From NCBI GenBank assembly GCA_965657505.1, contig CBFHON010000001.1, positions 310,001 to 374,000 on the forward strand: 64,000 nucleotides of DNA, written 5' to 3'. The position numbers and the translations under genes were made by a program. The DNA is from TMED109 sp002171375. GTDB lineage: Bacteria; Pseudomonadota; Alphaproteobacteria; TMED109. Numbering within the stretch: the first letter of the stretch is position 1; every line of letters starts with the position of its first letter. This document shows positions 51,859-60,867 of this stretch, one piece after another. The notes beneath the pieces are model-generated. The model was given only the letters and a program-made list of their open reading frames with translations, did no database searches and was not told the DNA's origin.

Positions 51859-53277
51859 ATGTTTAAAAAGGGCGAGCAAGACGTACTGTCTGCATTAGAT
51901 CAAACTAATTATGAGAATGAAAGAGTAAAAATTCTTCTAAATGAACATGAAATGCCTACACATTGGTATAATATTTGTTCTGACTTAAAAACACCACTAG
52001 CACCTCCATTAAATCCAGGAACAGGAGAGCCTATTGGACCAGAAGACCTTGCTCCGTTATTTCCAATGGAATTAATTATGCAAGAGGTTAGTACTGATAG
52101 AGAAATTGAAATTCCAGATCAAGTTAGAGAAATTTATAGACAATGGCGACCTAGTCCACTTTATAGAGCTAGAAAGTTAGAGAAAGCTCTAGATACACCA
52201 GCTAAAATTTATTATAAATATGAAGGGGTAAGTCCCTCAGGCAGTCATAAACCTAATACTGCTGTTCCTCAAGCATATTATAATAAACAAGAAGGAGTTA
52301 AAAGGCTAACTACTGAAACGGGTGCAGGGCAATGGGGATCTTCCTTAGCTTTTGCTGGATCAATATTTGGTTTAGAAGTTGATGTATATATGGTTAAAGT
52401 TAGTTTTAATCAAAAGCCATATAGAAGGGCTTTAATGGAAAGTTTTGGAGCTAGATGTGTTGCAAGTCCGAGTAATGAAACTGAATCTGGGAAAGCTATT
52501 TTAAAAGACAGTCCAGATAGTACAGGAAGTCTTGGGATAGCTATTTCAGAGGCTGTCGAAATGGCAGCTCAAAGAGATGATACTAAGTATGCATTAGGTA
52601 GTGTATTAAACCATGTATTATTACATCAAACCATAATTGGGCAAGAAAGTATGAAGCAGTTAGAAATTGCTGGAGACGAGCCTGATGTTATAGTTGGATG
52701 TACAGGTGGTGGTTCAAATTTTGCTGGTATAGCTTTTCCATTCATTGGTCGAAATTTAAGAGGAGAAAGTAAAACAAGGATAGTTGCAGTTGAACCAGCA
52801 AATTGTCCTACTTTAACTAAAGGTAAATATGCTTATGACTTTGGTGATACAGGACACTTAACTCCTTTAGTAAAAATGCACACTTTAGGTTCAGCTTTTG
52901 TTCCACCAGGTTTTCATGCAGGTGGTTTAAGATATCATGGTATGTCGCCTTTAGTGAGTCATTTAGCTAATGAAAATGAAATAGAGTGTACCTCTTATAA
53001 ACAATTGGAATGCTTTGAAGCTGGAGTAACTTTTGCTAAAGCTGAGGGTATACTTCCTGCTCCTGAAGCAAATCATGCAGTAAAAGGTGCAATTGTAGAA
53101 GCTCTTAAGGCTAAAGAGGAAGGCCAAAGTAAGACGATTTTATTTAATTTGTGTGGTCATGGTCATTTTGATATGCAAGCATATACAGATTATTTTGGTG
53201 GAAAACTTAAAGATCAAGACTATGATGAAAGTGAAGTTGCAATGGCTTTAGCAAATTTACCATCTGTTTCTGCCTAA
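51859..53277 (+). CDS. TrpB2-like tryptophan synthase beta chain homologue
   Basis: 472 residues, PLP enzyme of fold type II. The PLP-lysine motif is GVSPSGSHKPNTAV, with TETGAGQWGSSLA, CTGGGSNFAGI for the phosphate and LNPGTGEPIGPEDLAPLFP near the N-terminus; that N-terminal segment and the length mark the TrpB2 branch, not the TrpA-partnered TrpB1. There is no trpA nearby. TrpB2 enzymes act as stand-alone tryptophan synthases or on indole analogues and serine; here the partner of the amidase-like gene is unclear. Confidence 0.87.
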   Translation: MFKKGEQDVLSALDQTNYENERVKILLNEHEMPTHWYNICSDLKTPLAPPLNPGTGEPIGPEDLAPLFPMELIMQEVSTDREIEIPDQVREIYRQWRPSPLYRARKLEKALDTPAKIYYKYEGVSPSGSHKPNTAVPQAYYNKQEGVKRLTTETGAGQWGSSLAFAGSIFGLEVDVYMVKVSFNQKPYRRALMESFGARCVASPSNETESGKAILKDSPDSTGSLGIAISEAVEMAAQRDDTKYALGSVLNHVLLHQTIIGQESMKQLEIAGDEPDVIVGCTGGGSNFAGIAFPFIGRNLRGESKTRIVAVEPANCPTLTKGKYAYDFGDTGHLTPLVKMHTLGSAFVPPGFHAGGLRYHGMSPLVSHLANENEIECTSYKQLECFEAGVTFAKAEGILPAPEANHAVKGAIVEALKAKEEGQSKTILFNLCGHGHFDMQAYTDYFGGKLKDQDYDESEVAMALANLPSVSA

Positions 53278-54044
53278 TTATTTGTTAAAAAAGTCTTTAT
53301 TTTTTCTGATATTTCTCTAGGAAATTGAGTATGAGGACTGTGCCCACAGTCCTCTAACTCATACCTTTCAACATAACCTTTAGTTTTATTTTCAATACTC
53401 TCTAATTGTTTAATAGTTCCGTAAGTATCTTCATTGCCTTGTATTAGAAGTATTGGGACAGAAATATTATCTAGGTATTCTTCTATATTCCAAGATTTAA
53501 ATTTTTTAGAAAGCCATGCATTACACCAACCCGTAAAAGCTCCTTCTGGATCTTTATGATATTTACTAAGTTTTTCTTTTAAATTACTGTTATTCCATTG
53601 TTTTTTTGCATTCTTAATGCCTATAATAGAAATATCTTCTACAAATACATGAGGTGCTTCTAAAATCATTGACTTAACTTTGTTACCATTTCCTGCATAT
53701 ATTAATGCTATTGATGCACCATCCGAGTGGCCCATTAAAATTGGGTTAGTTATATCTAATAAATTTAAAATTTTAGGAAGATAATTAATTGCTTCTTGGT
53801 GCATATAATCAAATGTTCTAGCAACTCTTAATGGAGAAGAATTGCCCATACCTAATCTTGAATAAACAATTATATCTCGTTTTGTTAAATTATAAATTTC
53901 TCTAGGGAAGTTCTTCCATAATGCTACTGAACCTAAACCTTCATGAAGAAATACTATTGGTTCAAGAGTAGAGTTTTTATGTATGATAGATTTTACTTCA
54001 ATTTTAGTATCATCTATCAAAATATAATCATTAATTTCAGTCAT
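53274..54044 (-). CDS. alpha/beta hydrolase of the box cluster
   Basis: 256 residues. Oxyanion region VFLHEGLGSVALW, nucleophile elbow GHSDGASIALIYAG (Ser), Asp in IQGNEDTYG and a late His in DCGHSPHTQFP give a full triad. Starts at ATG 54044, overlapping the benzoate-CoA ligase end by 8 bases; an in-frame codon at 54113 lies inside that gene. Box clusters described elsewhere also carry a hydrolase or lactonase, so a role in a shunt product or thioester rescue is plausible. Stop shared with trpB2 as CTAA. Confidence 0.83.
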   Translation of the reverse strand: MTEINDYILIDDTKIEVKSIIHKNSTLEPIVFLHEGLGSVALWKNFPREIYNLTKRDIIVYSRLGMGNSSPLRVARTFDYMHQEAINYLPKILNLLDITNPILMGHSDGASIALIYAGNGNKVKSMILEAPHVFVEDISIIGIKNAKKQWNNSNLKEKLSKYHKDPEGAFTGWCNAWLSKKFKSWNIEEYLDNISVPILLIQGNEDTYGTIKQLESIENKTKGYVERYELEDCGHSPHTQFPREISEKIKTFLTNN

Positions 54045-55575
54045 TATTAGTTCGTAATTTATATCTTTGGATTTTTCCTGTAGCTGTTTTTGGTAATTCA
54101 TTAACAAATTCATACCAACGTGGATATTTAAAAGGGGTTAGTTGATTTTTAACATGATTAGTAAGTGCTAATTTAAGATTCTCAGTTTCTTTAGATTTAT
54201 TTTTAAGTATAACAAATGCTTTAGGTTTAATTAAATTATTGCTATCTCTACTTCCTACAACTGCAGCTTCCAATACCTCTTCATGGCTTTGTAAAGCCGC
54301 TTCAACTTCGAAAGGAGATACATACTGACCAGAAACCTTCATCATATCATCAGCTCGTCCGCAATATGTATATATTCCATTAACATCTCGTATATATTTA
54401 TCTCCAGTTTTGGTCCATTCATCTTTAAAAGTTACACTAGATTTTTTTGGTTTATTCCAATATGAACTAGCGCTAGATGGTCCTTTTACTTCTAATTCTG
54501 CAATCTCATCATCAGAAGCAACTTTTCCATCATCATTTATAAGTCTAGCTTCGTAGCCATTAACTGGTTTTCCAGAAGCTCCAGGCGTAATATTATCTAT
54601 CGTATTTGAAATAAATATATGCAGCATCTCAGTAGAGCCAATTCCATCTAACACTTTTATTCCAATAAATTTATACCATCTTTCGTATAAATTAGCAGGT
54701 AGTGCTTCTCCCGCAGATATGGATAGTCTTAAGGATTTAAAAAATGAAGAACTTATTTTAGAATTTAGTAAGGCTGCATAAAGAGTAGGAACTCCAAAAA
54801 ATAACGTAACTGAATGTTTCTTTATAATATTAGAAACAGATTCTGGTGTTGGTCTATCAGACATTAATATAGACGTTGCACCTACACTCATTGGAAAAGT
54901 AAGCGCATTTCCTAATCCATAAGCAAAAAATAATTTAGCTGCAGAGAAGCAAATATCATTATTAGTGATATTTAAAACCTTTTTTGCATAGGTTTCTGCT
55001 GTAGCAACTAAACTTTTATGCATATGAAGTGTACCTTTTGGTGAGCCTGTAGAGCCTGATGAATATAACCAAAAAGCTGTATCACTTTCATGAGTTTCGA
55101 AAGGTTTTTCCATATAATGTGTATTTTGGTTAATTAGGATATTAAGATCTATACAATTTTCATTGCCATTAGAAATAATCAAAATACCATTATCTTTTTG
55201 GATTAAAGAATTAAATTTATCTAATAATTTTTCTGAAACAATCACAGCCTTAGCTTCAGAATCTTCAATCATATATTTATAGTCTTTACTTGGTAATAAA
55301 GTATTAATACAAATAGGAATTATTCCAGCCCAAATTAGGCCTAAAAATACTACGGGATAATTAACATTATCATCCATACATATTATAACTCTATCATTAA
55401 CATTAATATTAACATTTCTAATAGATGAAGAGAATGCCTTAATTTTGTTATAAAGTTCGTTATAAGTAATTTTATTATTATTATCTATAAAAGCTATTTT
55501 ATTAGGGTTGTCTCTAATATTTCTATAGATAAGATCATAGGCTGCGTTATAAATTTTATTTTTTTCTGTAATCAT
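54037..55575 (-). CDS. benzoate-CoA ligase
   Basis: 512 residues of the ANL superfamily. Motifs: FWLYSSGSTGSPKGTLHMH (P-loop), FFAYGLGNALTFPMSVGA and DRPTPESV (aryl-CoA ligase pattern typical of benzoate-CoA ligases), GEALPANLY, TGDKY, GRADDMMKVSGQYVSPFEVE, and the C-terminal lysine PKTATGKIQRYKL. It activates benzoate to benzoyl-CoA in the cytoplasm at the cost of ATP to AMP. Context with boxB, boxC and boxR makes the assignment strong, although a related aromatic acid could be the true substrate. Confidence 0.92.
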   Translation of the reverse strand: MITEKNKIYNAAYDLIYRNIRDNPNKIAFIDNNNKITYNELYNKIKAFSSSIRNVNINVNDRVIICMDDNVNYPVVFLGLIWAGIIPICINTLLPSKDYKYMIEDSEAKAVIVSEKLLDKFNSLIQKDNGILIISNGNENCIDLNILINQNTHYMEKPFETHESDTAFWLYSSGSTGSPKGTLHMHKSLVATAETYAKKVLNITNNDICFSAAKLFFAYGLGNALTFPMSVGATSILMSDRPTPESVSNIIKKHSVTLFFGVPTLYAALLNSKISSSFFKSLRLSISAGEALPANLYERWYKFIGIKVLDGIGSTEMLHIFISNTIDNITPGASGKPVNGYEARLINDDGKVASDDEIAELEVKGPSSASSYWNKPKKSSVTFKDEWTKTGDKYIRDVNGIYTYCGRADDMMKVSGQYVSPFEVEAALQSHEEVLEAAVVGSRDSNNLIKPKAFVILKNKSKETENLKLALTNHVKNQLTPFKYPRWYEFVNELPKTATGKIQRYKLRTNND

Positions 55576-55589
55576 ACTTAATCAATATT

Positions 55590-56051
55590 CTATATGTGTT
55601 CTTTAATATTATTTGCAAACCAATCTACAGCAACTTCTTCGGGTAAACTTCCGTCTGAGGCATCATGATAAAAAGGATCTCCTATCTTAGTTGCATTCAG
55701 TGAATCAAGCAAATCTGAAAACTTTTTACCTCCATAGGCAAAAGTATCTCTATATGTCATATCACCAAGACCAAATAATGCATATCTAATATGGTTTAGG
55801 TCTGGTGATAAGTCTTTTAATTTATTATAAAATTCTTGAGCGCTATCTGGTACATCGCCTTGTCCATAAGTAGAAGAACATATTAAAACTGGTCCTTTAG
55901 CGTCGGTTAATACATTTGTCTCTATATTATCTATTTCTATAATATTTGTTTTGATATTATTTTCGCTACAATATTCTGCAATATCTTCAGCAGCCATAAG
56001 AGCTGTTCCAGTCATAGTAGCTACTAAAATTAACAGTTTTTCAGAGTCCAT
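55590..56051 (-). CDS. flavodoxin / MioC-like protein of the box cluster
   Basis: 153 residues. FMN loop TMTGTALMAAEDI near 12-24, ICSSTYGQGDVPDSA around 57-71 and ALFGLGDMTYRDTFAYGGKKF: a short-chain flavodoxin, MioC-like. A good AAGGAT precedes the ATG. First gene of the minus-strand flavodoxin, benzoate-CoA ligase and hydrolase unit. BoxB normally receives electrons from BoxA, absent here; the flavodoxin is a candidate electron carrier to BoxB (inference). Confidence 0.85.
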   Translation of the reverse strand: MDSEKLLILVATMTGTALMAAEDIAEYCSENNIKTNIIEIDNIETNVLTDAKGPVLICSSTYGQGDVPDSAQEFYNKLKDLSPDLNHIRYALFGLGDMTYRDTFAYGGKKFSDLLDSLNATKIGDPFYHDASDGSLPEEVAVDWFANNIKEHI

Positions 56052-56073
56052 CTTATAGATCCTTATTAAATTG

Positions 56074-56107
56074 TTTACATTTTTAACTTACATGCACTAT
56101 AATGCAT
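56074..56107 (+). promoter_or_regulatory. boxR promoter with BoxR-type operator
   Basis: -35 TTTACA (56074-56079), 18-base spacer, -10 TATAAT (56098-56103). The -10 is embedded in ATGCA-N6-TGCAT (56092-56107), i.e. TGCA-N6-TGCA, the operator pattern described for BzdR/BoxR (from memory). The site lies in the divergent gap between the flavodoxin/ligase unit and boxR and could control both. Confidence 0.7.
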
Positions 56108-56139
56108 ATATTATCTATCATTAGTTATGAAAGTTGTAA

Positions 56140-57033
56140 ATGAATAATATAGTAGGCCATAAAAATAATCTCTTATTTGAGTCAAATAACTTTAAAGATG
56201 AAGACGATAAAAAAAATATTGGATTAATAGTAAAAAAATATAGATTAAAAAGAGGGTTAACAAGACAAATTTTAGCCAATAAGTCTGGTATTTCTCTTAG
56301 ATACTTAGCTCAATTAGAAAGTGGAAATGGAAACCCCTCTATATCTATAATCACTGATATTGCATATGCATTAAATATTTCATTATATCAATTTTTTTCT
56401 AATGGTGAAAATAAAGTTAATTTTGATTTAATTGATCACAGGCTTAATAGTTTTAATCCTATACAAAAAAGTAAAGTTTTTGATTTAATAAATGATATTT
56501 ATAAGGAAAATAAGAGTAATAAAAATAAAAATAAAATAGCTTTAATAGGTTTAAGAGGAGCTGGAAAGTCCACTTTAGGCAATATGCTACATAAAGAGTT
56601 TAACTATCCACTATTTGAAGCAACTAACGAAATAGAAAATTTAGGGGGTATGAATATTAATGAGATTATTGAATTAGGTGGACAAGGCATGTACAGACGA
56701 TTTGAATTTGATGTGGTTAAAACATTATGTAAAAGTCATAAAAAATTAATACTTCTAGCAGGCGGTAGTATTGTTTCAGAATATAAAACCTTTAATTATG
56801 TTTTAAACAATTACTTCACTATTTGGATTAAGGCTAGCCCAAAAGAACATATGCAGAGGGTTTTAAATCAGGGAGATTCAAGACCAATGAGTTCAAATCC
56901 TAGAGCAATGGATGATTTAAACAATATATTAAATGAAAGAGTTACTCTTTATTCTAAAGCTGATTTAACTATTAATACTGAAAACATATCGATAGGTGAA
57001 TCTTATAAAAAATTAAAGACTAAGCTATTTTAA
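56140..57033 (+). CDS. boxR: BoxR/BzdR-type regulator (XRE HTH fused to shikimate kinase-like domain)
   Basis: 297 residues. N-terminal helix-turn-helix (about 27-85: VKKYRLKRGLTRQILANKSG, SLRYLAQLESGNG), a linker and a C-terminal shikimate kinase-like domain with Walker A GLRGAGKST (137-145). In BzdR/BoxR the kinase-like domain binds benzoyl-CoA and releases repression. It faces the flavodoxin/ligase unit and reads into boxC; both predicted operators flank it. Start ATG 56140; no strong ribosome site. Confidence 0.93.
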   Translation: MNNIVGHKNNLLFESNNFKDEDDKKNIGLIVKKYRLKRGLTRQILANKSGISLRYLAQLESGNGNPSISIITDIAYALNISLYQFFSNGENKVNFDLIDHRLNSFNPIQKSKVFDLINDIYKENKSNKNKNKIALIGLRGAGKSTLGNMLHKEFNYPLFEATNEIENLGGMNINEIIELGGQGMYRRFEFDVVKTLCKSHKKLILLAGGSIVSEYKTFNYVLNNYFTIWIKASPKEHMQRVLNQGDSRPMSSNPRAMDDLNNILNERVTLYSKADLTINTENISIGESYKKLKTKLF

Positions 57034-57034
57034 T

Positions 57035-57067
57035 TTGATATTTTTAAATAGTGCATTATATTGCACT
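57035..57067 (+). promoter_or_regulatory. boxC promoter with BoxR-type operator
   Basis: -35 TTGATA (57035-57040), 16-base spacer, -10 TATATT (57057-57062). The -10 lies inside a near-perfect inverted repeat AGTGCA-N6-TGCACT (57050-57067), again TGCA-N6-TGCA. Transcription would start near 57069, just upstream of the GGGAG ribosome site of boxC, giving a 15-base leader. Confidence 0.72.
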
Positions 57068-57083
57068 TTATTGGGAGACTATT

Positions 57084-58733
57084 ATGATAACTTTCGACAG
57101 AGAACCTGATAGCTATAAACATTGGAAAGTAGATGTAAATGAAAATAGAGCTACTTTATTTTTAGATGTTTCTGAAAAAGATGGCATAAAACCAGGTTAC
57201 GATTTAAAACTTAATTCCTATGATTTAGGAGTGGATATTGAGTTAAATGATATCGTACAAAGAATTAGATTTGAACATCCTAAAGTTAAAGTAGTTGTTA
57301 TTACTTCAAATCAAGAAAAAAACTTCTCAGCCGGAGCTAATATTTATATGTTAGGACAATCCGAACATACTTGGAAAGTAAATTTTTGTAAGTTTACAAA
57401 TGAAACTAGAAATGGTTTCGAGGATTCAAGCTATTCAGGCTCCATAAAATTTATTGCAGCTGTAAATGGAATTTGTGCTGGCGGAGGATATGAAGTAGCT
57501 CTCGCATGTGATGAAATATTACTTGTAGACGATAGATCAAGCACAGTTAGTTTACCTGAAGTTCCCCTATTAGGTGTTCTACCTGGAACGGGAGGCGTTA
57601 CTAGATTGATAGATAAAAGAAAAGTAAGAAAAGATATTGCTGATATTTTTTGTACTAATGCTGATGGAGTTAGGGGAAAGAAAGCAGTTGACTGGAAACT
57701 TGTTGATTATATTGCTCCTCCTTCAAAGTTTGATGATCTTATAAATGAAAGAGTATCAAAAGTTACAGCTTCAGTTAAATTACGTAATGGTGAAAATGGT
57801 ATTAAACTAAAAGCTTTAAATAGAAATATTACAAATGAAGGAATAGATTACGATACTATAAAAGCTAAAATAAATAGAGAAGATAGAATAGCTAATATTC
57901 ATATAATTGGGCCTAAATCAGATGATGTTATAGATATTAATGAAGTTGTAAAAATGGGAAGTAATTGGTGGGCACTAAAATTTGCTAGAGAATTAGAAGA
58001 TTTAATCTTGTTATTAAGAACTAATGAGTTAGAGGTAGGAGTTTTAACTATTACATCAGAAGGTAGTACTGATGATATTTTAAGTGTTACATCAATATTA
58101 GAAGACAATAAAAATATTTGGTTCATTAATGAAATAACTGGTTTACTAAGAAGAACTTTATCTAGATTAGATATGTCTTCAAGGTCAATTTTTACTATAA
58201 TTGATAATAATAGTTGTTTCTCTGGACTTTTGGCGGAGCTATTATTTGCTGCCGATAGAACTTATATGCTTAATAATGCTATGTCTCCAGAAAATACTAA
58301 GGGTCCTTTTATTACATTAAGTGATATTAATTTTATTTCTTTAGAAATGGTAAATGGTTTATCTAGACTAGCTACAAGATTTAATAATGATGAACCAAAA
58401 CTTAACGCATTACGTAAAACCGTAGGTAAGAAGTTAAATGCAGAAGAAGCATTTGAAGAAGAATTAATAACAGTTATTCCTGATGACTTAGATTGGAACG
58501 AAGAAATTAGACTAAGCGTTGAAGAAAGAACAAGTTTTTCCCCGGATGCATTAACTGGACTTGAAGCTAATTTAAGATTTCCTGGAAAAGAAACTTGTGA
58601 GACTAAAATATTTGGAAGGCTTACTGCTTGGCAAAACTGGATATTTAATAGACCTAACGCTGTAAGTGAAAAAGGTGCTTTAAAGTTATTTGGAACTGGT
58701 TCCAGAGCAAAATTTGATAATAAGAGGGTATAA
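57084..58733 (+). CDS. boxC: benzoyl-CoA-dihydrodiol lyase (2,3-epoxybenzoyl-CoA dihydrolase)
   Basis: 549 residues. Hydrolytic ring cleavage of 2,3-epoxybenzoyl-CoA to 3,4-dehydroadipyl-CoA semialdehyde and formate. N-terminal signature FDREPDSYKHW and FLDVSEKDGIKPGYDLKLNSYDLGVDIEL, then an enoyl-CoA hydratase fold (VNGICAGGGYEVALACD near 140, LPEVPLLGVLPGTGG) and a second such domain. The start is ATG 57084 after GGGAG; the in-frame ATG at 57051 precedes the predicted transcription start. Two bases from boxB. Confidence 0.95.
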   Translation: MITFDREPDSYKHWKVDVNENRATLFLDVSEKDGIKPGYDLKLNSYDLGVDIELNDIVQRIRFEHPKVKVVVITSNQEKNFSAGANIYMLGQSEHTWKVNFCKFTNETRNGFEDSSYSGSIKFIAAVNGICAGGGYEVALACDEILLVDDRSSTVSLPEVPLLGVLPGTGGVTRLIDKRKVRKDIADIFCTNADGVRGKKAVDWKLVDYIAPPSKFDDLINERVSKVTASVKLRNGENGIKLKALNRNITNEGIDYDTIKAKINREDRIANIHIIGPKSDDVIDINEVVKMGSNWWALKFARELEDLILLLRTNELEVGVLTITSEGSTDDILSVTSILEDNKNIWFINEITGLLRRTLSRLDMSSRSIFTIIDNNSCFSGLLAELLFAADRTYMLNNAMSPENTKGPFITLSDINFISLEMVNGLSRLATRFNNDEPKLNALRKTVGKKLNAEEAFEEELITVIPDDLDWNEEIRLSVEERTSFSPDALTGLEANLRFPGKETCETKIFGRLTAWQNWIFNRPNAVSEKGALKLFGTGSRAKFDNKRV

Positions 58734-58735
58734 AA

Positions 58736-60166
58736 ATGACTAATTTAAACTATCAAGAAAAAATTCCTAATAATGTTGATCTAAGTACAGATTTATCTCT
58801 ACAGAGGGCTTTAGAACATTGGCAACCAAAGTTTAAGAACTGGTGGACGGAAATGGGCCCTGAAGGCTTCCAGGCATCCGATGTATATTTAAGAACAGCA
58901 ACATCTGTTGATGCAGATGGTTGGGCTACTTATGGTAAAGTAAAAATGCCTGAATACAGATGGGGTATATTTCTTAATGATAAAGTTGAAGAAAGAAAAA
59001 TACATTTTGGTGATAATATTGGTAAGCCAGTGTGGCAACAAGTTCCTGGAGATTACAGGTCAATTTTAAGAAGACTTATAGTAACTCAAGGAGATACAGA
59101 ACCAGCTTCAGTTGAACAACAAAGAGAATTAGGTAAGACATGTCCTTCTTTATTTGATTTAAGAAACCTTTTTCAGGTTAATGTTGAAGAGGGCAGACAT
59201 TTATGGGCTATGGTTTATTTATTACATGCATACTTTGGAAGAGATGGCAGGGAAGAAGCTGAGGCATTGTTAGAAAGAAATTCTGGAGATGTTGACAATC
59301 CAAGGATACTTGGAACTTTTAATGAGCCAATAACTGATTGGGTTAGTTTCTTTATGTTTACATATTTTACTGATAGAGATGGTAAATATCAGCTGAAATC
59401 TCTAGCTGAAAGTAGTTTTGATCCCCTTGCAAGAACATGCCAGTTTATGCTTACTGAGGAAGCGCATCATATGCAAGTAGGAGAAACCGGTATAACTAGA
59501 ATGATTCAAAGAACTTTGGAAGTTATGAATGAATTAAAAACTGATTCAATTGATGCTATAAGAAATGCTGGTGCTATAGACTTACAGACCATTCAAAGAT
59601 ATATAAATTTTTGGTTTTCCTCTTCTTTAGACCTATTTGGATCTGAAATATCATCTAACTCGGCTACAGCTTTCGCTAACGGACTCAAAGGTAGACCTGA
59701 TGAGATGCGATATGAAGATCATTCTGAAAAGAACTCAACTTTTACTTTTGATGGACTTTCATTAGAAAATACTATTGAAACTCAAACTATTCCTATGAGA
59801 AATGCTATGAACGAAATAACGAGAAGAGCTTACGTTACTGACTGTGAAGTTGGCTTAAAACGATGGAATAGGTTAATCAAAAAATCTGGCTACAATATCG
59901 AACTAAAATTACCTTCTACTAGGTTTAGAAGAAATATAGGTATATGGGCAGGAGTGGATGTTAATCCTGATGGTAAAATAATTAGTAAGAATGAGTATGA
60001 TAATAATCTAGGTTCATGGCTTCCATCAGAAAATGATAAAGAATTTATAAATAGTCTTATGATACAAGTAACAGAAGTAAATAAGACTGCTGGTTGGATT
60101 GCAGCCCCTAACAGAGGGATTAATAATATGGATATAGGTTATGAATATGTGAATTTAAAAAAATAA
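58736..60166 (+). CDS. boxB: benzoyl-CoA 2,3-epoxidase, diiron subunit
   Basis: 476 residues. The diiron ligands of Azoarcus evansii BoxB (from memory E120, E150, H153, D211, E240, H243) are all present with an offset of two: Glu122, Glu152 and His155 (VNVEEGRH), Asp213, Glu242 and His245 (TEEAHH). It uses O2 to epoxidise the ring of benzoyl-CoA. Normal partner is BoxA, an iron-sulfur flavoprotein not found here. Its stop abuts the stop of convergent livF with no base between. Confidence 0.96.
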   Translation: MTNLNYQEKIPNNVDLSTDLSLQRALEHWQPKFKNWWTEMGPEGFQASDVYLRTATSVDADGWATYGKVKMPEYRWGIFLNDKVEERKIHFGDNIGKPVWQQVPGDYRSILRRLIVTQGDTEPASVEQQRELGKTCPSLFDLRNLFQVNVEEGRHLWAMVYLLHAYFGRDGREEAEALLERNSGDVDNPRILGTFNEPITDWVSFFMFTYFTDRDGKYQLKSLAESSFDPLARTCQFMLTEEAHHMQVGETGITRMIQRTLEVMNELKTDSIDAIRNAGAIDLQTIQRYINFWFSSSLDLFGSEISSNSATAFANGLKGRPDEMRYEDHSEKNSTFTFDGLSLENTIETQTIPMRNAMNEITRRAYVTDCEVGLKRWNRLIKKSGYNIELKLPSTRFRRNIGIWAGVDVNPDGKIISKNEYDNNLGSWLPSENDKEFINSLMIQVTEVNKTAGWIAAPNRGINNMDIGYEYVNLKK

Positions 60167-60862
60167 TTATATGCCAATCCATTCCTTATGATGGCTAATA
60201 TTTTTTTTAAAATCTACCTTACTACCGTTCCATTTAGTTACACCTTTACCTAGAATAGATATTTGGTTAGCTATTTCTAATGCCATATTTACGTTTTGCT
60301 CAACTATTAGAAGTGAAATTTTTTCTTTCAAAATATTTTTTAAAATTGTGATCAATTCTTTAACTATATTTGGTGCTAATCCTTGAGTAGGCTCATCTAA
60401 TAAAATTAATTTCGGATTTGTCATAAGAGCTTTACCTATTGCAAGCATTTGCTGCTCACCACCAGATAAACTAATAGAATTATTATTTAATTTTGTTTTT
60501 AATTGGGGAAATGCTTCTAATACCCTATCAATATTCCATGTTTTATTATTATTATTAATAATATTAAGACTTTCTAATACTGATAATGATGAAAACATAC
60601 CTCGGTTTTCCGGAACCATTGTAAGACCTATTTCTGCAATTTCATAAGTAGATAAACCTTCAAGATCTATATTATTAAATGTAATTTTACCAGAAACAGG
60701 TTTAGTTAAGTTAACGATAGAACGTAATGTAGTTGATTTTCCTGCCCCATTTCTTCCAAGTAAAGCTAAACAACCTGTTTTATTTAAATCAAAATCTACT
60801 CCTTGTAATATATGACTTTTACCATAATAAGTATTTAATTTTTCTATCTTAAGTATTGACAT
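60167..60862 (-). CDS. livF: branched-chain-type ABC transporter ATPase LivF
   Basis: 231 residues. Walker A LLGRNGAGKSTTLRS, LivF-type VPENRGMFSSLSVLESL, signature LSGGEQQMLAIGKALM and Walker B LILLDEPTQGLAP, followed by EQNVNMAL. Last gene of livK-H-M-G-F. Beside box genes the transporter is probably for benzoate or a related aromatic acid, as seen with similar transporters in other aromatic clusters; that substrate is inferred. Confidence 0.93.
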   Translation of the reverse strand: MSILKIEKLNTYYGKSHILQGVDFDLNKTGCLALLGRNGAGKSTTLRSIVNLTKPVSGKITFNNIDLEGLSTYEIAEIGLTMVPENRGMFSSLSVLESLNIINNNNKTWNIDRVLEAFPQLKTKLNNNSISLSGGEQQMLAIGKALMTNPKLILLDEPTQGLAPNIVKELITILKNILKEKISLLIVEQNVNMALEIANQISILGKGVTKWNGSKVDFKKNISHHKEWIGI

Positions 60863-60867
60863 TAATT

